This document shows positions 16,660 to 25,327 of a stretch of DNA of 64,000 bases, in pieces. The notes below the pieces were generated by a model. The model saw only the letters and a program-made list of their open reading frames with translations, made no database searches and had not been told where the DNA came from. The stretch is from Acetobacter aceti (GTDB lineage: Bacteria > Pseudomonadota > Alphaproteobacteria > Acetobacterales > Acetobacteraceae): positions 3,038,501-3,102,500 of the forward strand of contig NZ_CP014692.1 in NCBI RefSeq assembly GCF_002005445.1, read 5' to 3'. How positions within the stretch are numbered: the first letter of the stretch is position 1; every line of letters begins with the position of its first letter. A program made the translations under genes and the position numbers.

Positions 16660-18633
16660 ATGGCCGAGACAGACGAATTCGGGCAACCTGAGGCAGGGAA
16701 TGGCCAAGGTCTGACGATTGAAGGTCGATATGTCATCGACCTCGACCACAAGCTTGCCGATTTCGTCAATTGTCCTGCCTACCACGTCAAGGATACGGTC
16801 TCTCCGACAGCGGAAATCGTTGCGCTGGCCCCTCCGGCGTTATTGCCTCCGCAGGCCAGCGCGGCAGTTATCGCCAAAATACGCGCGCCCAATCTGCTCC
16901 CTGTCCGATCGTTCAGTGATGCAGCCGGTTCTCTGTGGATCCTGTGCGATGCACCTCCCGGCACGGCGCTGATCGATGGTGGCAACTGGACAGAGACCTC
17001 CGTGATCGAGCGTGTCATCGTTCCGATCGCAGGTATTCTTCACGCCTATAACGAGGCAGGCGTCACCCACCGGGCGATCCGGCCAGATAATGTATTCGAT
17101 TCGGGTGGAAGGACCGCGGTATGCCTTGGTCCCGCGATCACTGCCCCTCCGGCCTATTTCCAGCCGGACCGCTTTGAACCCCTGACATCCGCCATATGCG
17201 AGCCCGCTGCGCGCGGGGGCGGTACGATCGCCGACGATGTCTTCGCTCTTGGTGCGCTCGCGGTCTGGTTGCTGGGGGGCTGCGTGCCTTATCGGGACGA
17301 TGTTCCCGGTAGCCGATTGGAAGAGCGGTTCCAGAAAGGCAGCTTTGCCGTTCTGGCGGGACATCTGTCTCTTTCCCAGGATGTGGCTTCTCTGCTTGCG
17401 ACCATGCTGTCAGACGACCCGGTCGCGAGACCCTCGCCAAGAGATCTTCTGAATGCAGCGGATCACAAGGGCTATGTTGTTCGCCGGACACCTGTCGCCA
17501 CGGCTCCAATCGTACTTGGAGCTGTCAGGGTCAGAACGGCGCGGGCGTTGGCATGGTATGCCGCACGGTACAGAAAGGAATTCGCGAGCCTTCTGGTCAG
17601 GGGCGTGATCGAGCGATGGATGTCCTATGAACTTGGGATGACACAGGCCGCAGGGAGGCTGGCTCTTCTGGCGAAGGACGCCACTCTGGCTGAAGACGGG
17701 ACGCTCGCATCTTCAGCAACCCTGATGGAAATCATCTCCATTATTGATCCGGCCATGCCTCTGTGCTGGACCGGCATATGGTTCTGGCCGGATGCTATCG
17801 GTCAGTTGCTGACGGTCTCCCTGGCGGGGAAAAGCGCGGCTTCCATTGATCCCTCAACGGCTGTTTTCGAACTGATCCGTAGCAGCCGGCTGGACAAGTT
17901 CGCACTTGTCACGACGATTCCCATGCAAACCGCAGCCTGTGCCGTCGTTCAGAAGGCCGCCAGGCAGGTTGCGGTTGAAACCCTGTCAGACATTGACAGG
18001 CTGCCCTACGCCCTCAACCCCTATCTCCCCTGCCTGTCGCCCCGCTGTCAGAATGATAGGCTGATTGCAACATGGGCGCTTCTGCAGTGGCTTAACACCG
18101 CACAGGACATGGAAGCCTCCGGTGCGACTGCGTTGCTGGACCGGCACATGGCTATATTCATGGCCGTTGCCGCCCTCAGAAGCCGCCTGGTGGAGACATA
18201 CAGTGATCTGGCTATATCGAAAAACAGCTGGTCGCTTGATCTGGCGCTGCTTGCGAGGGTGCAGCATCTTTATATGACGGGACCTCTGAAAGGGGTTGGC
18301 CGCAAGCTGCTGCCGCATCTGACGCCCGAACTGAAGCGCTGGCGCAGTCGGAGCACCCGGACTGCGCGGGGAGAGCAACTTGCTCTTGCCGCCAGCGAGG
18401 GTGATCTCGGCCTCATGCAGAAAATTCTGGCAGATCCACTGGTTGCGCGGAAGGATCAGGCGGCATATGCCGCTGCCCGGCAACAGGAGAGCAAGTTGCA
18501 GGCGGAGCGTGACCATCTCGATCATACAGATACCGATGTGCCGTCGTCCATGAGGAACGAGATGATCCGTCTGGCTACCGCTGTTGGCGTTGTCTGCGCC
18601 ATAGGATCTCTTTGTGCGGAGATTGTGCTGTGA
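16660..18633 (+). CDS. Protein-kinase-like protein, probable pseudokinase with C-terminal membrane anchor
   Basis: A 657-residue protein. The ATG at 16660 has AAGGG five bases upstream, and a GTG six bases earlier is an alternative start. Residues 20-270 follow a Hanks-type kinase layout: a catalytic-loop look-alike HRAIRPDNVF at about 136-145 (canonical HRDLKPEN) and a C-lobe with DDVFALGALAVWLL (canonical DVYSLG). The HRD aspartate is Ala, no DFG is visible (CLGPAIT instead) and no VAIK lysine is evident, so phosphotransfer looks impossible. The remaining 380 residues are helical with no recognised domain, ending in one hydrophobic segment (VGVVCAIGSLCAEIVL). The next gene overlaps it by four bases and encodes a membrane protein, so the two probably work as a unit at the membrane. 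Confidence 0.7.
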   Translation: MAETDEFGQPEAGNGQGLTIEGRYVIDLDHKLADFVNCPAYHVKDTVSPTAEIVALAPPALLPPQASAAVIAKIRAPNLLPVRSFSDAAGSLWILCDAPPGTALIDGGNWTETSVIERVIVPIAGILHAYNEAGVTHRAIRPDNVFDSGGRTAVCLGPAITAPPAYFQPDRFEPLTSAICEPAARGGGTIADDVFALGALAVWLLGGCVPYRDDVPGSRLEERFQKGSFAVLAGHLSLSQDVASLLATMLSDDPVARPSPRDLLNAADHKGYVVRRTPVATAPIVLGAVRVRTARALAWYAARYRKEFASLLVRGVIERWMSYELGMTQAAGRLALLAKDATLAEDGTLASSATLMEIISIIDPAMPLCWTGIWFWPDAIGQLLTVSLAGKSAASIDPSTAVFELIRSSRLDKFALVTTIPMQTAACAVVQKAARQVAVETLSDIDRLPYALNPYLPCLSPRCQNDRLIATWALLQWLNTAQDMEASGATALLDRHMAIFMAVAALRSRLVETYSDLAISKNSWSLDLALLARVQHLYMTGPLKGVGRKLLPHLTPELKRWRSRSTRTARGEQLALAASEGDLGLMQKILADPLVARKDQAAYAAARQQESKLQAERDHLDHTDTDVPSSMRNEMIRLATAVGVVCAIGSLCAEIVL

Positions 18634-19100
18634 CGGCCGCTGCCGCCAAAGCCCAGCGTGGCTCCATGTCGAAATGGATGAGTGGTCTGGCCTGTGGGGC
18701 CGCTCTGGCATGGCTTCCGGGATATTCCATACTGATTGGTGTCCTGCTGATCCCCATGATGGCGGTCTACATGCTGGACAGCAATCGGGGAGAGGTCATG
18801 GCCAGAATGATGATGCCGTATGCTTTTGCGGCTCTCGTGCATCCGTTTCACATGCTCTGGGATGTGGATGGCTCTATGGAAGCCGCGATTACGCTGCTGA
18901 TGAATCCCATGACCAGTGTCGTAGGATGGTGTGCGGCGGGAGGAGGCTGGTTCGTATTTGAACTGTCCATTATGGGTGTCAAATTCACCCGGCAGCTACA
19001 GGTTCGTCAACGTAAAATCGCCATTACAAAAGAGCTGACAGCGATTGCAGAAGAATGGGATGAACAGGCAGAAGATAACCAGAAGGCTGATATTCCATGA
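18630..19100 (+). CDS. Membrane protein coupled to the pseudokinase
   Basis: A 156-residue protein starting at a GTG that overlaps the upstream stop (GTGA), typical of translational coupling. It has two or three hydrophobic segments (about residues 18-48, with GYSILIGVLLIPMMAVYML; about 55-72; about 82-115) and a charged, helical C-terminal tail (QLQVRQRKIAITKELTAIAEE) likely in the cytoplasm. No family is recognised. The pairing suggests a membrane partner or scaffold for the kinase-like protein. Confidence 0.65.
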   Translation: MTAAAAKAQRGSMSKWMSGLACGAALAWLPGYSILIGVLLIPMMAVYMLDSNRGEVMARMMMPYAFAALVHPFHMLWDVDGSMEAAITLLMNPMTSVVGWCAAGGGWFVFELSIMGVKFTRQLQVRQRKIAITKELTAIAEEWDEQAEDNQKADIP

Positions 19101-19479
19101 TATAAAATTTAATAAATTGGATATTTCAGCTATAATTTTGTATAATATATATTATAAACATTTCATATTGATATTATACTAAAATAAATCAACTTAAATA
19201 TAGCGCCACTCCCTTCTGACGTCTTTATTCGACCAGATAGCCGTTCCCCGCCATTGAATCTCTATCAAGTTGTCGATTCTTTTTTGACGTAACATCGTCC
19301 AATACGATCAGCATAGAATTTCATCGCAAGGTTCTGAACAATCAGAAACCATGCTTCCTCACCGATGTCAGCCTGTCAATCTGGAGACTATTGCCATTCA
19401 CTCAGCCATCAAGCATGAAAGCGCCAATCTTTCCTTTTGAAGGTAATGAGAAAGGAAAACCGGCTGGTCAAAAAAGGGT
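19101..19479. other. AT-rich intergenic stretch, no gene seen
   Basis: The first 120 bases are very AT-rich with many TATAAT-like strings (for example around 19135-19155), so several promoter-like sequences are present and none can be singled out. No RNA gene, repeat or convincing terminator was found. The acyltransferase gene begins at the right end. Confidence 0.4.
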
Positions 19480-20553
19480 ATGAATGTGAAAAGGATACGA
19501 GGTCTCGAAGGCATTCGGGGACTGCTTGCCCTGGCTGTAGCGTATCAACATACATTCGGCATCATGATAGGGTGGCAGTCCGGACGCTCTCTGATCACCA
19601 ATGCCCCTTTTGCTGTTGATGTTTTCTTTGCCTTATCCGCATTTGTTCTCATCAAATCCTATGATGAGAAATTTTCTCGCATCAATATCAAGGAAGCCAT
19701 CAACTTTTTCTGGGCGCGATTCCTGCGGCTCTACCCACTTCATTTCTTCATGCTATCGATAGTGGTGGGTATTTTCTACGGAATGGTCAATGGCATTCCC
19801 TCCTACTTCAGCAATAATATAAAGCGTGATCTTATCAGTAATTATCTGATGACGCAGTCTCTTGTCACCTCTCAGTCGTTTTCTATCAATCTGCCTTCAT
19901 GGTCTATATCTCTGGAGTTTTATCTTGGCTCCCTGACAGTGCTTCTGGCTGTCTTCTGTCGACCCCTATTCTACGCTGTATTTGTATTTTTTCTTTTCAT
20001 TGCAGAACGTCATGGCTTCCGGGTCGCAGGCAATAATGATCCGGTGTTTCACGGTGTGAGCGCAGGAATGCTGAGGCTTGTGCTCAGTATGGGTATCATG
20101 GTTCTTGTAATGGACATCGTAAAACGCTTGCCAGTCAAGGAGAGTGTTGCAGAAACACTCTGTGCTGCAGGCGTCTTCGCCATTGCTGTATCAACCATCT
20201 GCCTGCCACCACCTTTCCATCCGGTGCCCATCTATCTGGTTTCAGTGCTGTTCGCTGCTATTGCTATAGCATTGATGGACAAGGCCGATTTTACCGACAA
20301 AGTATTGGGTAATCCGATATTCTTCACGCTGGGCAAGCTGTCCTATAGCATTTACCTTGTTCATTTTCCTGTCAGCATGTTTCTGGTATACCTGCTCCAT
20401 ATTGATCTGTCTTATGATGCCGGCAACTGGATCGTGCATTTCTCGATTTTGATGACGCTTCTGGTGTCGTGTCTGACATACGAATTTGTAGAAAAACCCT
20501 TTATTCTCATAGGACGCAAAGTCCGCCTCTTTGGACGGACCACATCTTCATAA
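19480..20553 (+). CDS. Acyltransferase 3 family integral membrane protein (OafA/YrhL-like)
   Basis: A 357-residue polytopic protein with about ten hydrophobic segments. The N-terminus has the family signature: RIRGLEGIRGLLALAVAYQH (the final His is the likely catalytic residue), FAVDVFFALSAFVLIKSY and FWARFLRLYPLHFFML. Members transfer acetyl or similar groups from the cytoplasm to periplasmic sugars of O-antigen or exopolysaccharide. The C-terminus (CLTYEFVEKPF) is typical, so the protein looks complete. Its last 100 bases lie in the left copy of a tandem duplication. It stands alone, so the polysaccharide substrate is unknown. Lower GC than the neighbours suggests acquisition. Confidence 0.85.
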   Translation: MNVKRIRGLEGIRGLLALAVAYQHTFGIMIGWQSGRSLITNAPFAVDVFFALSAFVLIKSYDEKFSRINIKEAINFFWARFLRLYPLHFFMLSIVVGIFYGMVNGIPSYFSNNIKRDLISNYLMTQSLVTSQSFSINLPSWSISLEFYLGSLTVLLAVFCRPLFYAVFVFFLFIAERHGFRVAGNNDPVFHGVSAGMLRLVLSMGIMVLVMDIVKRLPVKESVAETLCAAGVFAIAVSTICLPPPFHPVPIYLVSVLFAAIAIALMDKADFTDKVLGNPIFFTLGKLSYSIYLVHFPVSMFLVYLLHIDLSYDAGNWIVHFSILMTLLVSCLTYEFVEKPFILIGRKVRLFGRTTSS

Positions 20554-20787
20554 TGCCTGTTGAGGCATGACACTGCTCCCGCGCAGACGAAACTGACGTC
20601 TCGGTCATTTTCTGGTTTAAGACGCTTCTGGTGTCGTGTCTGACATACGAATTTGTAGAAAAACCCTTTATTCTCATAGGACGCAAAGTCCGCCTCTTTG
20701 GACGGACCACATCTTCATAATGCCTGTTGAGGCATGACACTGCTCCCGCGCAGACGAAACCGACGTCTCGGTCATTTTCTGGTTTAA
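20454..20787 (+). repeat. 167-bp tandem duplication of the acyltransferase 3' end
   Basis: Copy 1 is 20454-20620 and copy 2 is 20621-20787. By eye they differ at a single position (T in copy 1, C in copy 2, in GACGAAA-y-GACGTC). Each copy carries the last 33 codons and stop of the acyltransferase gene plus about 67 bases downstream, including a small hairpin ATGCCT-GTTG-AGGCAT. The second copy has no start and is a gene-end fragment. Confidence 0.95.
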
Positions 20788-21242
20788 AGGGATGAGAGGT
20801 CACAGCCTCAAGGATGATAGGGTCTTATATAAGATTACTGCATAACAGGATACCCACGAAAATGAAGCCGGAGGCAGCGCGGAGCCTCCGCAGCGTCCTC
20901 CCGACGACAGTAAAGGTGCTGAAGATCAGACCACGACTTTCCACCAGACAAGAACGCGTCGTCATTTTTGTCGTTCTGAGAACAGAAGCTTTCCTGTCGA
21001 TCAAGATGCTACTCGCGTGTGCGGGACCGCAGGTCGCTACACCAGGCCTGTAAGCAGCTTGCGACTGCTGCTCTGGGTGTCTGGATCGTCTCCACAATCC
21101 TCTGCCTTCGCTGACGACATGGCCTGATCCTGTTCTTTCAAGCATCCACCATAGCTTCCCGTGATTTCATTTGAACGGGATCTGTTTTAGACAGAGGACA
21201 GGGCAGCCAGTGGTTTCTGCCTGCAATCAGAGTCCGAGAACC
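20788..21242. other. Intergenic stretch with a hairpin, no gene seen
   Basis: No frame in this 455-bp interval shows protein-like composition. A perfect 7-bp inverted repeat (CGGAGGC and GCCTCCG, 20869-20890) is present without a T-run. The region could be a decayed gene or insertion, but I cannot identify a parent. Confidence 0.35.
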
Positions 21243-21479
21243 ATGACTTTTACAGCTTCCTTTCGCGTTCTGACGATGGCATTGACGGTATGCCTGCTCA
21301 CGGCCTGCTCAGGGTCCACCCGACTGTCTCCCCATCAGGAAGCCCGGCGAGATCAGAAAAAACTCCACAGTTGCAACGAAATTTCGGATAAAACTTCGCG
21401 AGGACGGTGTCTCATGGCTGAATCCAGGCGCCATTATCTATATCAGCACCAGAAAAATCAGAGTAACCGGAGCCACTAA
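21243..21479 (+). CDS. Small lipoprotein
   Basis: A 78-residue protein from the ATG at 21243 (a longer in-frame start upstream lacks a signal-peptide look). The N-terminus is a lipoprotein signal with hydrophobic core LTMALTVCLLTAC and lipobox LTAC. The mature part is basic and polar (SPHQEARRDQKKLHSCNEISDK) with a second and third Cys that could form a disulfide. Anchored in the cell envelope, function unknown. Confidence 0.65.
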   Translation: MTFTASFRVLTMALTVCLLTACSGSTRLSPHQEARRDQKKLHSCNEISDKTSRGRCLMAESRRHYLYQHQKNQSNRSH

Positions 21480-21895
21480 CCACTCTGGACACAAGTGTTT
21501 TCTTCTCGGAACTTTTTTGTGGATTGATCTCTGACACCAAAAGCGATCCACAAAAATGTGCATAATTTTTATATTTTCACTAATTAAAGAAGTCTCCAGA
21601 AGCTGCTCGTTCTGAATCTCTCTGAAGAGAGAAATTCTGCGCGCTACAAGATGTAAATGCTGGATCTGGTACTCATTGTTCCCCGGGATCTTTCCGAAGA
21701 CGGGAAGCATTCCCAAAAGGAGGGAACCCTTGTCAGGTTTGCCGTATTCAAGGAGCTTCTGCTGGATTTGAATAGTGTTAATTAGATAATGCCGCAGTGC
21801 ACGTTATTGCGAATAGTTTATGGTTGTGAACGATTTTTCTACAATATATTTTAAATATTAAAATATTTTCCATACATACAGATCGAATTTAAATA
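21480..21895. other. Intergenic stretch, no gene seen
   Basis: A 416-bp interval between two oppositely oriented lipoprotein genes, AT-rich towards 21840-21895. Small frames on the minus strand have no ribosome binding site and unconvincing composition. No hairpin with a T-run was found by eye. Confidence 0.35.
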
Positions 21896-22111
21896 TTATT
21901 TCTCATCCTGATCGTTCTTATTTTGTCCAATATTTCCCGATGGGCTCTTGGGCGGCCCGGCGGCATCTTCATCAAGATTAATTTCTTTTTCAACCTCTTC
22001 CGTATGCGGGGAGTTATGAGTCTGGATTATGTGTCTCTCGGCTGAACAGGCGACCAGCCCAGAGCAGAGACAGGCAGCGACAAATCCCCGGACGGCGAAA
22101 AACCGCGACAT
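21896..22111 (-). CDS. Small acidic lipoprotein
   Basis: A 71-residue protein starting at 22111 with AGGAG about 8 bases upstream; this excludes a longer in-frame start. The signal peptide (FFAVRGFVAACLCSGLVAC) ends in the lipobox LVAC. The mature chain is short and acidic (TEEVEKEINLDEDAAG) with a polar tail, probably disordered. Envelope-anchored, function unknown. Confidence 0.6.
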   Translation of the reverse strand: MSRFFAVRGFVAACLCSGLVACSAERHIIQTHNSPHTEEVEKEINLDEDAAGPPKSPSGNIGQNKNDQDEK

Positions 22112-22404
22112 GACACGCTCCTGATTTTGGGTCACAGTTCCAGACAGTGAAATCAGAGTAAAGCTGAATGAAGCGCCATGTCGATATTGATGCGTCATAA
22201 TGTTGTTTGGCGACAGAGCGTCGCCGCGAGGATCTGAACTGCTATTCTATCTCGATATGACAGAAATCACTCGAAATCTGTCCGCATATTTTTCCCGGAA
22301 AATCGCCAGAAATCCGGTCTTTTGCCCCGTTCCCTCTTGCTCTTGTGCTCTGTCTCTGGTCCAACCCGTGATCAGGAGAACACGCTCAGGAGAACGAGTG
22401 CGCC

Positions 22405-23289
22405 ATGCGGACTGGACAGATTGCGGCCATGTTGCTGACCGCATTGGCGCTTGAAGGCTGTTACGCGCAGTACAATTACCGTCCCTCCGGTTACACCGAG
22501 GCATGGTCGATGGGGCATCATGACGGCCATCTCGGCTGGTATGACGGGCATGGCCATTGGCAGGGCTGGTTCGATGGCGCGGCCTGGCATGATGCCCATG
22601 AGGCTACTCAGCATGGTGCGTCCACTCCGCTTTCCGACAGATCGGCAATGGGTTCCGTGAAAAGCCAGCCAGCCCTGCGTAGGCCGGTCCCGACTGTAGC
22701 GCAACCAGTCCTGCCTCGGGAAGAAGCGCCCTCTGCGGTTAACCCAGTCCCGGAGCCAGCACAGGCGCCTGTTTTCACCCCGCTCCCCACGCCGACTTCA
22801 CCATCCGTGCCTTCTGTTGAAGTCCCGAAAGCGTCCGTGGCGGCTCCGCCTGTCCCGGCTACCATTCCTGCGTCCCGGACATCAGTGCCGGCAAAAGCGC
22901 CGACGCCTCAGGCGATCGAGCCCGCAGCGCCGCCCCAACCCGCTGCGGCCAAGGTTCCAGCCGTCCAGAGCTCCCCTGTCCAGCCTGCGCCACAACCTGC
23001 ACAGGAGCCCGCCCCAAGCCCCGCCCCAAGCGTCGAACAACCCTTGCCAGTGCAGCCGTCCGCTGCTGATGAAGCTCCTGCATCACCCCCGACGACGCCC
23101 CAGCCTCTCTTCAAAATCAAACCAGGCACATCCATGCCCGATGGTCCGGACGAGTCCACATCGGCGGCGTCGCAGGTGCTGCCCGCCTGGCTCAGCCCAT
23201 CTCCTGATCCGGTCCCGACCTCGCAACCCACCCCGGCACGCTCTTCGGGAAGAGCGGCGAGCAGAACGACACGAAAGACGACGCCGTAA
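22405..23289 (+). CDS. Proline-rich lipoprotein
   Basis: A 294-residue protein with a lipoprotein signal (IAAMLLTALALEGC) and mature N-terminus rich in Gly, His, Trp and Tyr (residues 30-66, for example GHHDGHLGWYDGHGHWQGW). About 220 residues follow that are dominated by Pro, Ala, Val and Ser. Such Pro-rich spacers usually cross the periplasm or peptidoglycan. The His/Trp-rich head might bind metal or cell wall, but nothing proves it. No pairing partner in the neighbourhood. Confidence 0.65.
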   Translation: MRTGQIAAMLLTALALEGCYAQYNYRPSGYTEAWSMGHHDGHLGWYDGHGHWQGWFDGAAWHDAHEATQHGASTPLSDRSAMGSVKSQPALRRPVPTVAQPVLPREEAPSAVNPVPEPAQAPVFTPLPTPTSPSVPSVEVPKASVAAPPVPATIPASRTSVPAKAPTPQAIEPAAPPQPAAAKVPAVQSSPVQPAPQPAQEPAPSPAPSVEQPLPVQPSAADEAPASPPTTPQPLFKIKPGTSMPDGPDESTSAASQVLPAWLSPSPDPVPTSQPTPARSSGRAASRTTRKTTP

Positions 23290-23451
23290 AATGGTCCAGC
23301 CGCATGATGGCGATCATGCGTACGCTTGCTTGCTGTCGATGACGTTCTGGAAACAATACTGGCTACGGCAGGGAAATCATGCCCCAGAGGGTATCATCAA
23401 GGGGATGTAGCAACGCATCCTGTATAAGGAAGTGAAACAGAGGAGAGCCCG

Positions 23452-25254
23452 TTGCCAGAGACCACGACCAGTTCCGTGCCCGGAAAGATGAGCGACCGTC
23501 TTGAGGCCCTGCGTGCCGTCCTGACGGAAACGAGTCTGGACGGGCTGATCATTCCACGTAGCGATGAATATCTTGGCGAATACGTGCCTGCCTGCGCCGA
23601 ACGGCTGGCATGGATCAGCGGTTTCACAGGAAGTGCCGGACTGGCCGTCGCTCTCGCCGGGAAGGCCGCCGTTTTCTCCGATGGCCGTTACATCACCCAG
23701 ATGGATGATCAGGTCGATGGCGCACTATGGGAGCGCCATCACATCACGGAAGCGCCTCCACGCCTCTGGCTTGAAAAGAATGCTCCCGAAAAAGCCCGTA
23801 TCGGCTACGACCCGCGCATCATCAGTCGTTCCGCGTTGAATGCCCTGCATACGGACGCCGTGATATTTGTTCCGACCCCATTCAATCCTGTTGATGCCGT
23901 ATGGACCGATCGTCCGGGTCCGCCTTCCGCCCCAGCGCGGGTTCATCCGCTGGAATTCACCGGACAGAGCAGTGAGGAAAAACGCCACGCGCTCGGTGCG
24001 CAACTGCTGGAAAAAGGATGGCAGGCCGCGATCATCACCGACTGCACGTCCGTCGCATGGTTGCTGAACATCCGCGGAACTGATGTGCCTCACACGCCTG
24101 TGGTGCTCTCTTTTGCCATTCTGCACAGCAACGCGCAGGTCGATCTGTTCGTAGACGACGCGAAGATCACGCCTGAAGTCCGGAACTGGCTTGGCGACGA
24201 TGTGACCATCCTGCCCCCTGACCAGTTGGAAGCAGCACTTCGAGCATTGAAGGGCCAGAAAGTAGCAGTCGATCCTTCCGCCACACCGGTCTGGTTCAGC
24301 CAGACGCTCGACGCAGCCGGAGCGACCGTTGTGGAAGCGGCTGATCCCTGTGCGCTGCCCCGCGCGAGGAAGAATGCTATCGAGCAGCAGGGCGCGCGGG
24401 CCGCCCATCTGCGTGACGCTGTGGCCATCTGCCGCTTCCTGCACTGGCTGGATACTCATGCCGCCGGTTCAACGGAACTGGAACTGGTGGAGCGCCTGCA
24501 GGCTTTCCGGGCAGAAGCACCGGAATATCGCGACGATTCCTTTGACACGATCTCCGGGGCCGGGCCGAACGGGGCCATCATCCATTACCGTGTCACGCCG
24601 GAGACCAGCCGTCTTCTTGGCGCGAACACGGTCTATCTGGTGGATAGCGGCGCGCAGTATCCCGACGGCACCACGGACATCACCCGCACCATCTGGACAG
24701 GACCGGATGAACCTTCCGTCGAGATCAGGGAAGCCTTCAGCCGTGTGTTGAAGGGCAACCTGCTGCTGGGACGTACACGTTTTCCCGGCGGCACGACCGG
24801 CAGCGCACTGGATGTGGTGGCCCGCTATGCGCTGTGGCAGGGGGGGCTGGATTTCGACCACGGCACCGGCCACGGCGTGGGCAGCTACCTGTCCGTGCAT
24901 GAGGGGCCGCAGCGCATCTCGAAGCTGCCGGGCACGGTGCCTCTGGAAGCAGGCATGATTCTGTCCAACGAGCCGGGTTATTACCAACCCGGATCGTTCG
25001 GGATCCGGCTGGAGACTCTGGAGATGGTCAGAGCCTCTGACGTCGGACAGGACGGACGAAACTTTCTTGAGTTTGAAACGCTGACTCTCGCTCCTTTCGA
25101 CCGCCATCTGGTTGACCCGGCGGTTATGGGGCCGGAAGCCTTGGATTTGCTTGATTTTTATCACGCCACAGTGCTTGCGGAGGTTGGCCCCCTGCTCTCC
25201 GGGGAGACAGCAACGTGGCTGGCGCATGCCTGCTCTCCCATCAAGAGGAAGTGA
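23452..25254 (+). CDS. pepP: Xaa-Pro aminopeptidase (M24 family)
   Basis: A 600-residue cytoplasmic metallopeptidase that removes N-terminal residues preceding proline. The start is a TTG at 23452 with AGAGGAG seven bases upstream; an in-frame ATG 36 bases later is possible. Three domains are visible: two creatinase-like N-terminal domains (LDGLIIPRSDEYLGEY and the ITDCTSVAWLLNIRG region) and the C-terminal pita-bread domain with the dinuclear metal ligands: Asp pair in DSGAQYPDGTTDITRT (about 398), His in GTGHGVGSYLSVHEGPQ (about 471), Glu in NEPGYY (about 505) and Glu in LETLEMV (about 521). The about 600-residue form matches eukaryote-like APP1. Confidence 0.93.
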   Translation: MPETTTSSVPGKMSDRLEALRAVLTETSLDGLIIPRSDEYLGEYVPACAERLAWISGFTGSAGLAVALAGKAAVFSDGRYITQMDDQVDGALWERHHITEAPPRLWLEKNAPEKARIGYDPRIISRSALNALHTDAVIFVPTPFNPVDAVWTDRPGPPSAPARVHPLEFTGQSSEEKRHALGAQLLEKGWQAAIITDCTSVAWLLNIRGTDVPHTPVVLSFAILHSNAQVDLFVDDAKITPEVRNWLGDDVTILPPDQLEAALRALKGQKVAVDPSATPVWFSQTLDAAGATVVEAADPCALPRARKNAIEQQGARAAHLRDAVAICRFLHWLDTHAAGSTELELVERLQAFRAEAPEYRDDSFDTISGAGPNGAIIHYRVTPETSRLLGANTVYLVDSGAQYPDGTTDITRTIWTGPDEPSVEIREAFSRVLKGNLLLGRTRFPGGTTGSALDVVARYALWQGGLDFDHGTGHGVGSYLSVHEGPQRISKLPGTVPLEAGMILSNEPGYYQPGSFGIRLETLEMVRASDVGQDGRNFLEFETLTLAPFDRHLVDPAVMGPEALDLLDFYHATVLAEVGPLLSGETATWLAHACSPIKRK

Positions 25255-25327
25255 CAACACGCAATTGCGTATCGCGCTAGCTCTCAATGCGAGGCAGAAG
25301 GGGCAGCGGATGTATAGGGAGTTCATG

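Noticed and set aside
20825..21145. 106-codon minus-strand frame, possibly a decayed gene
   Set aside because: Arg/Ser-rich shadow-like composition and no start signal.
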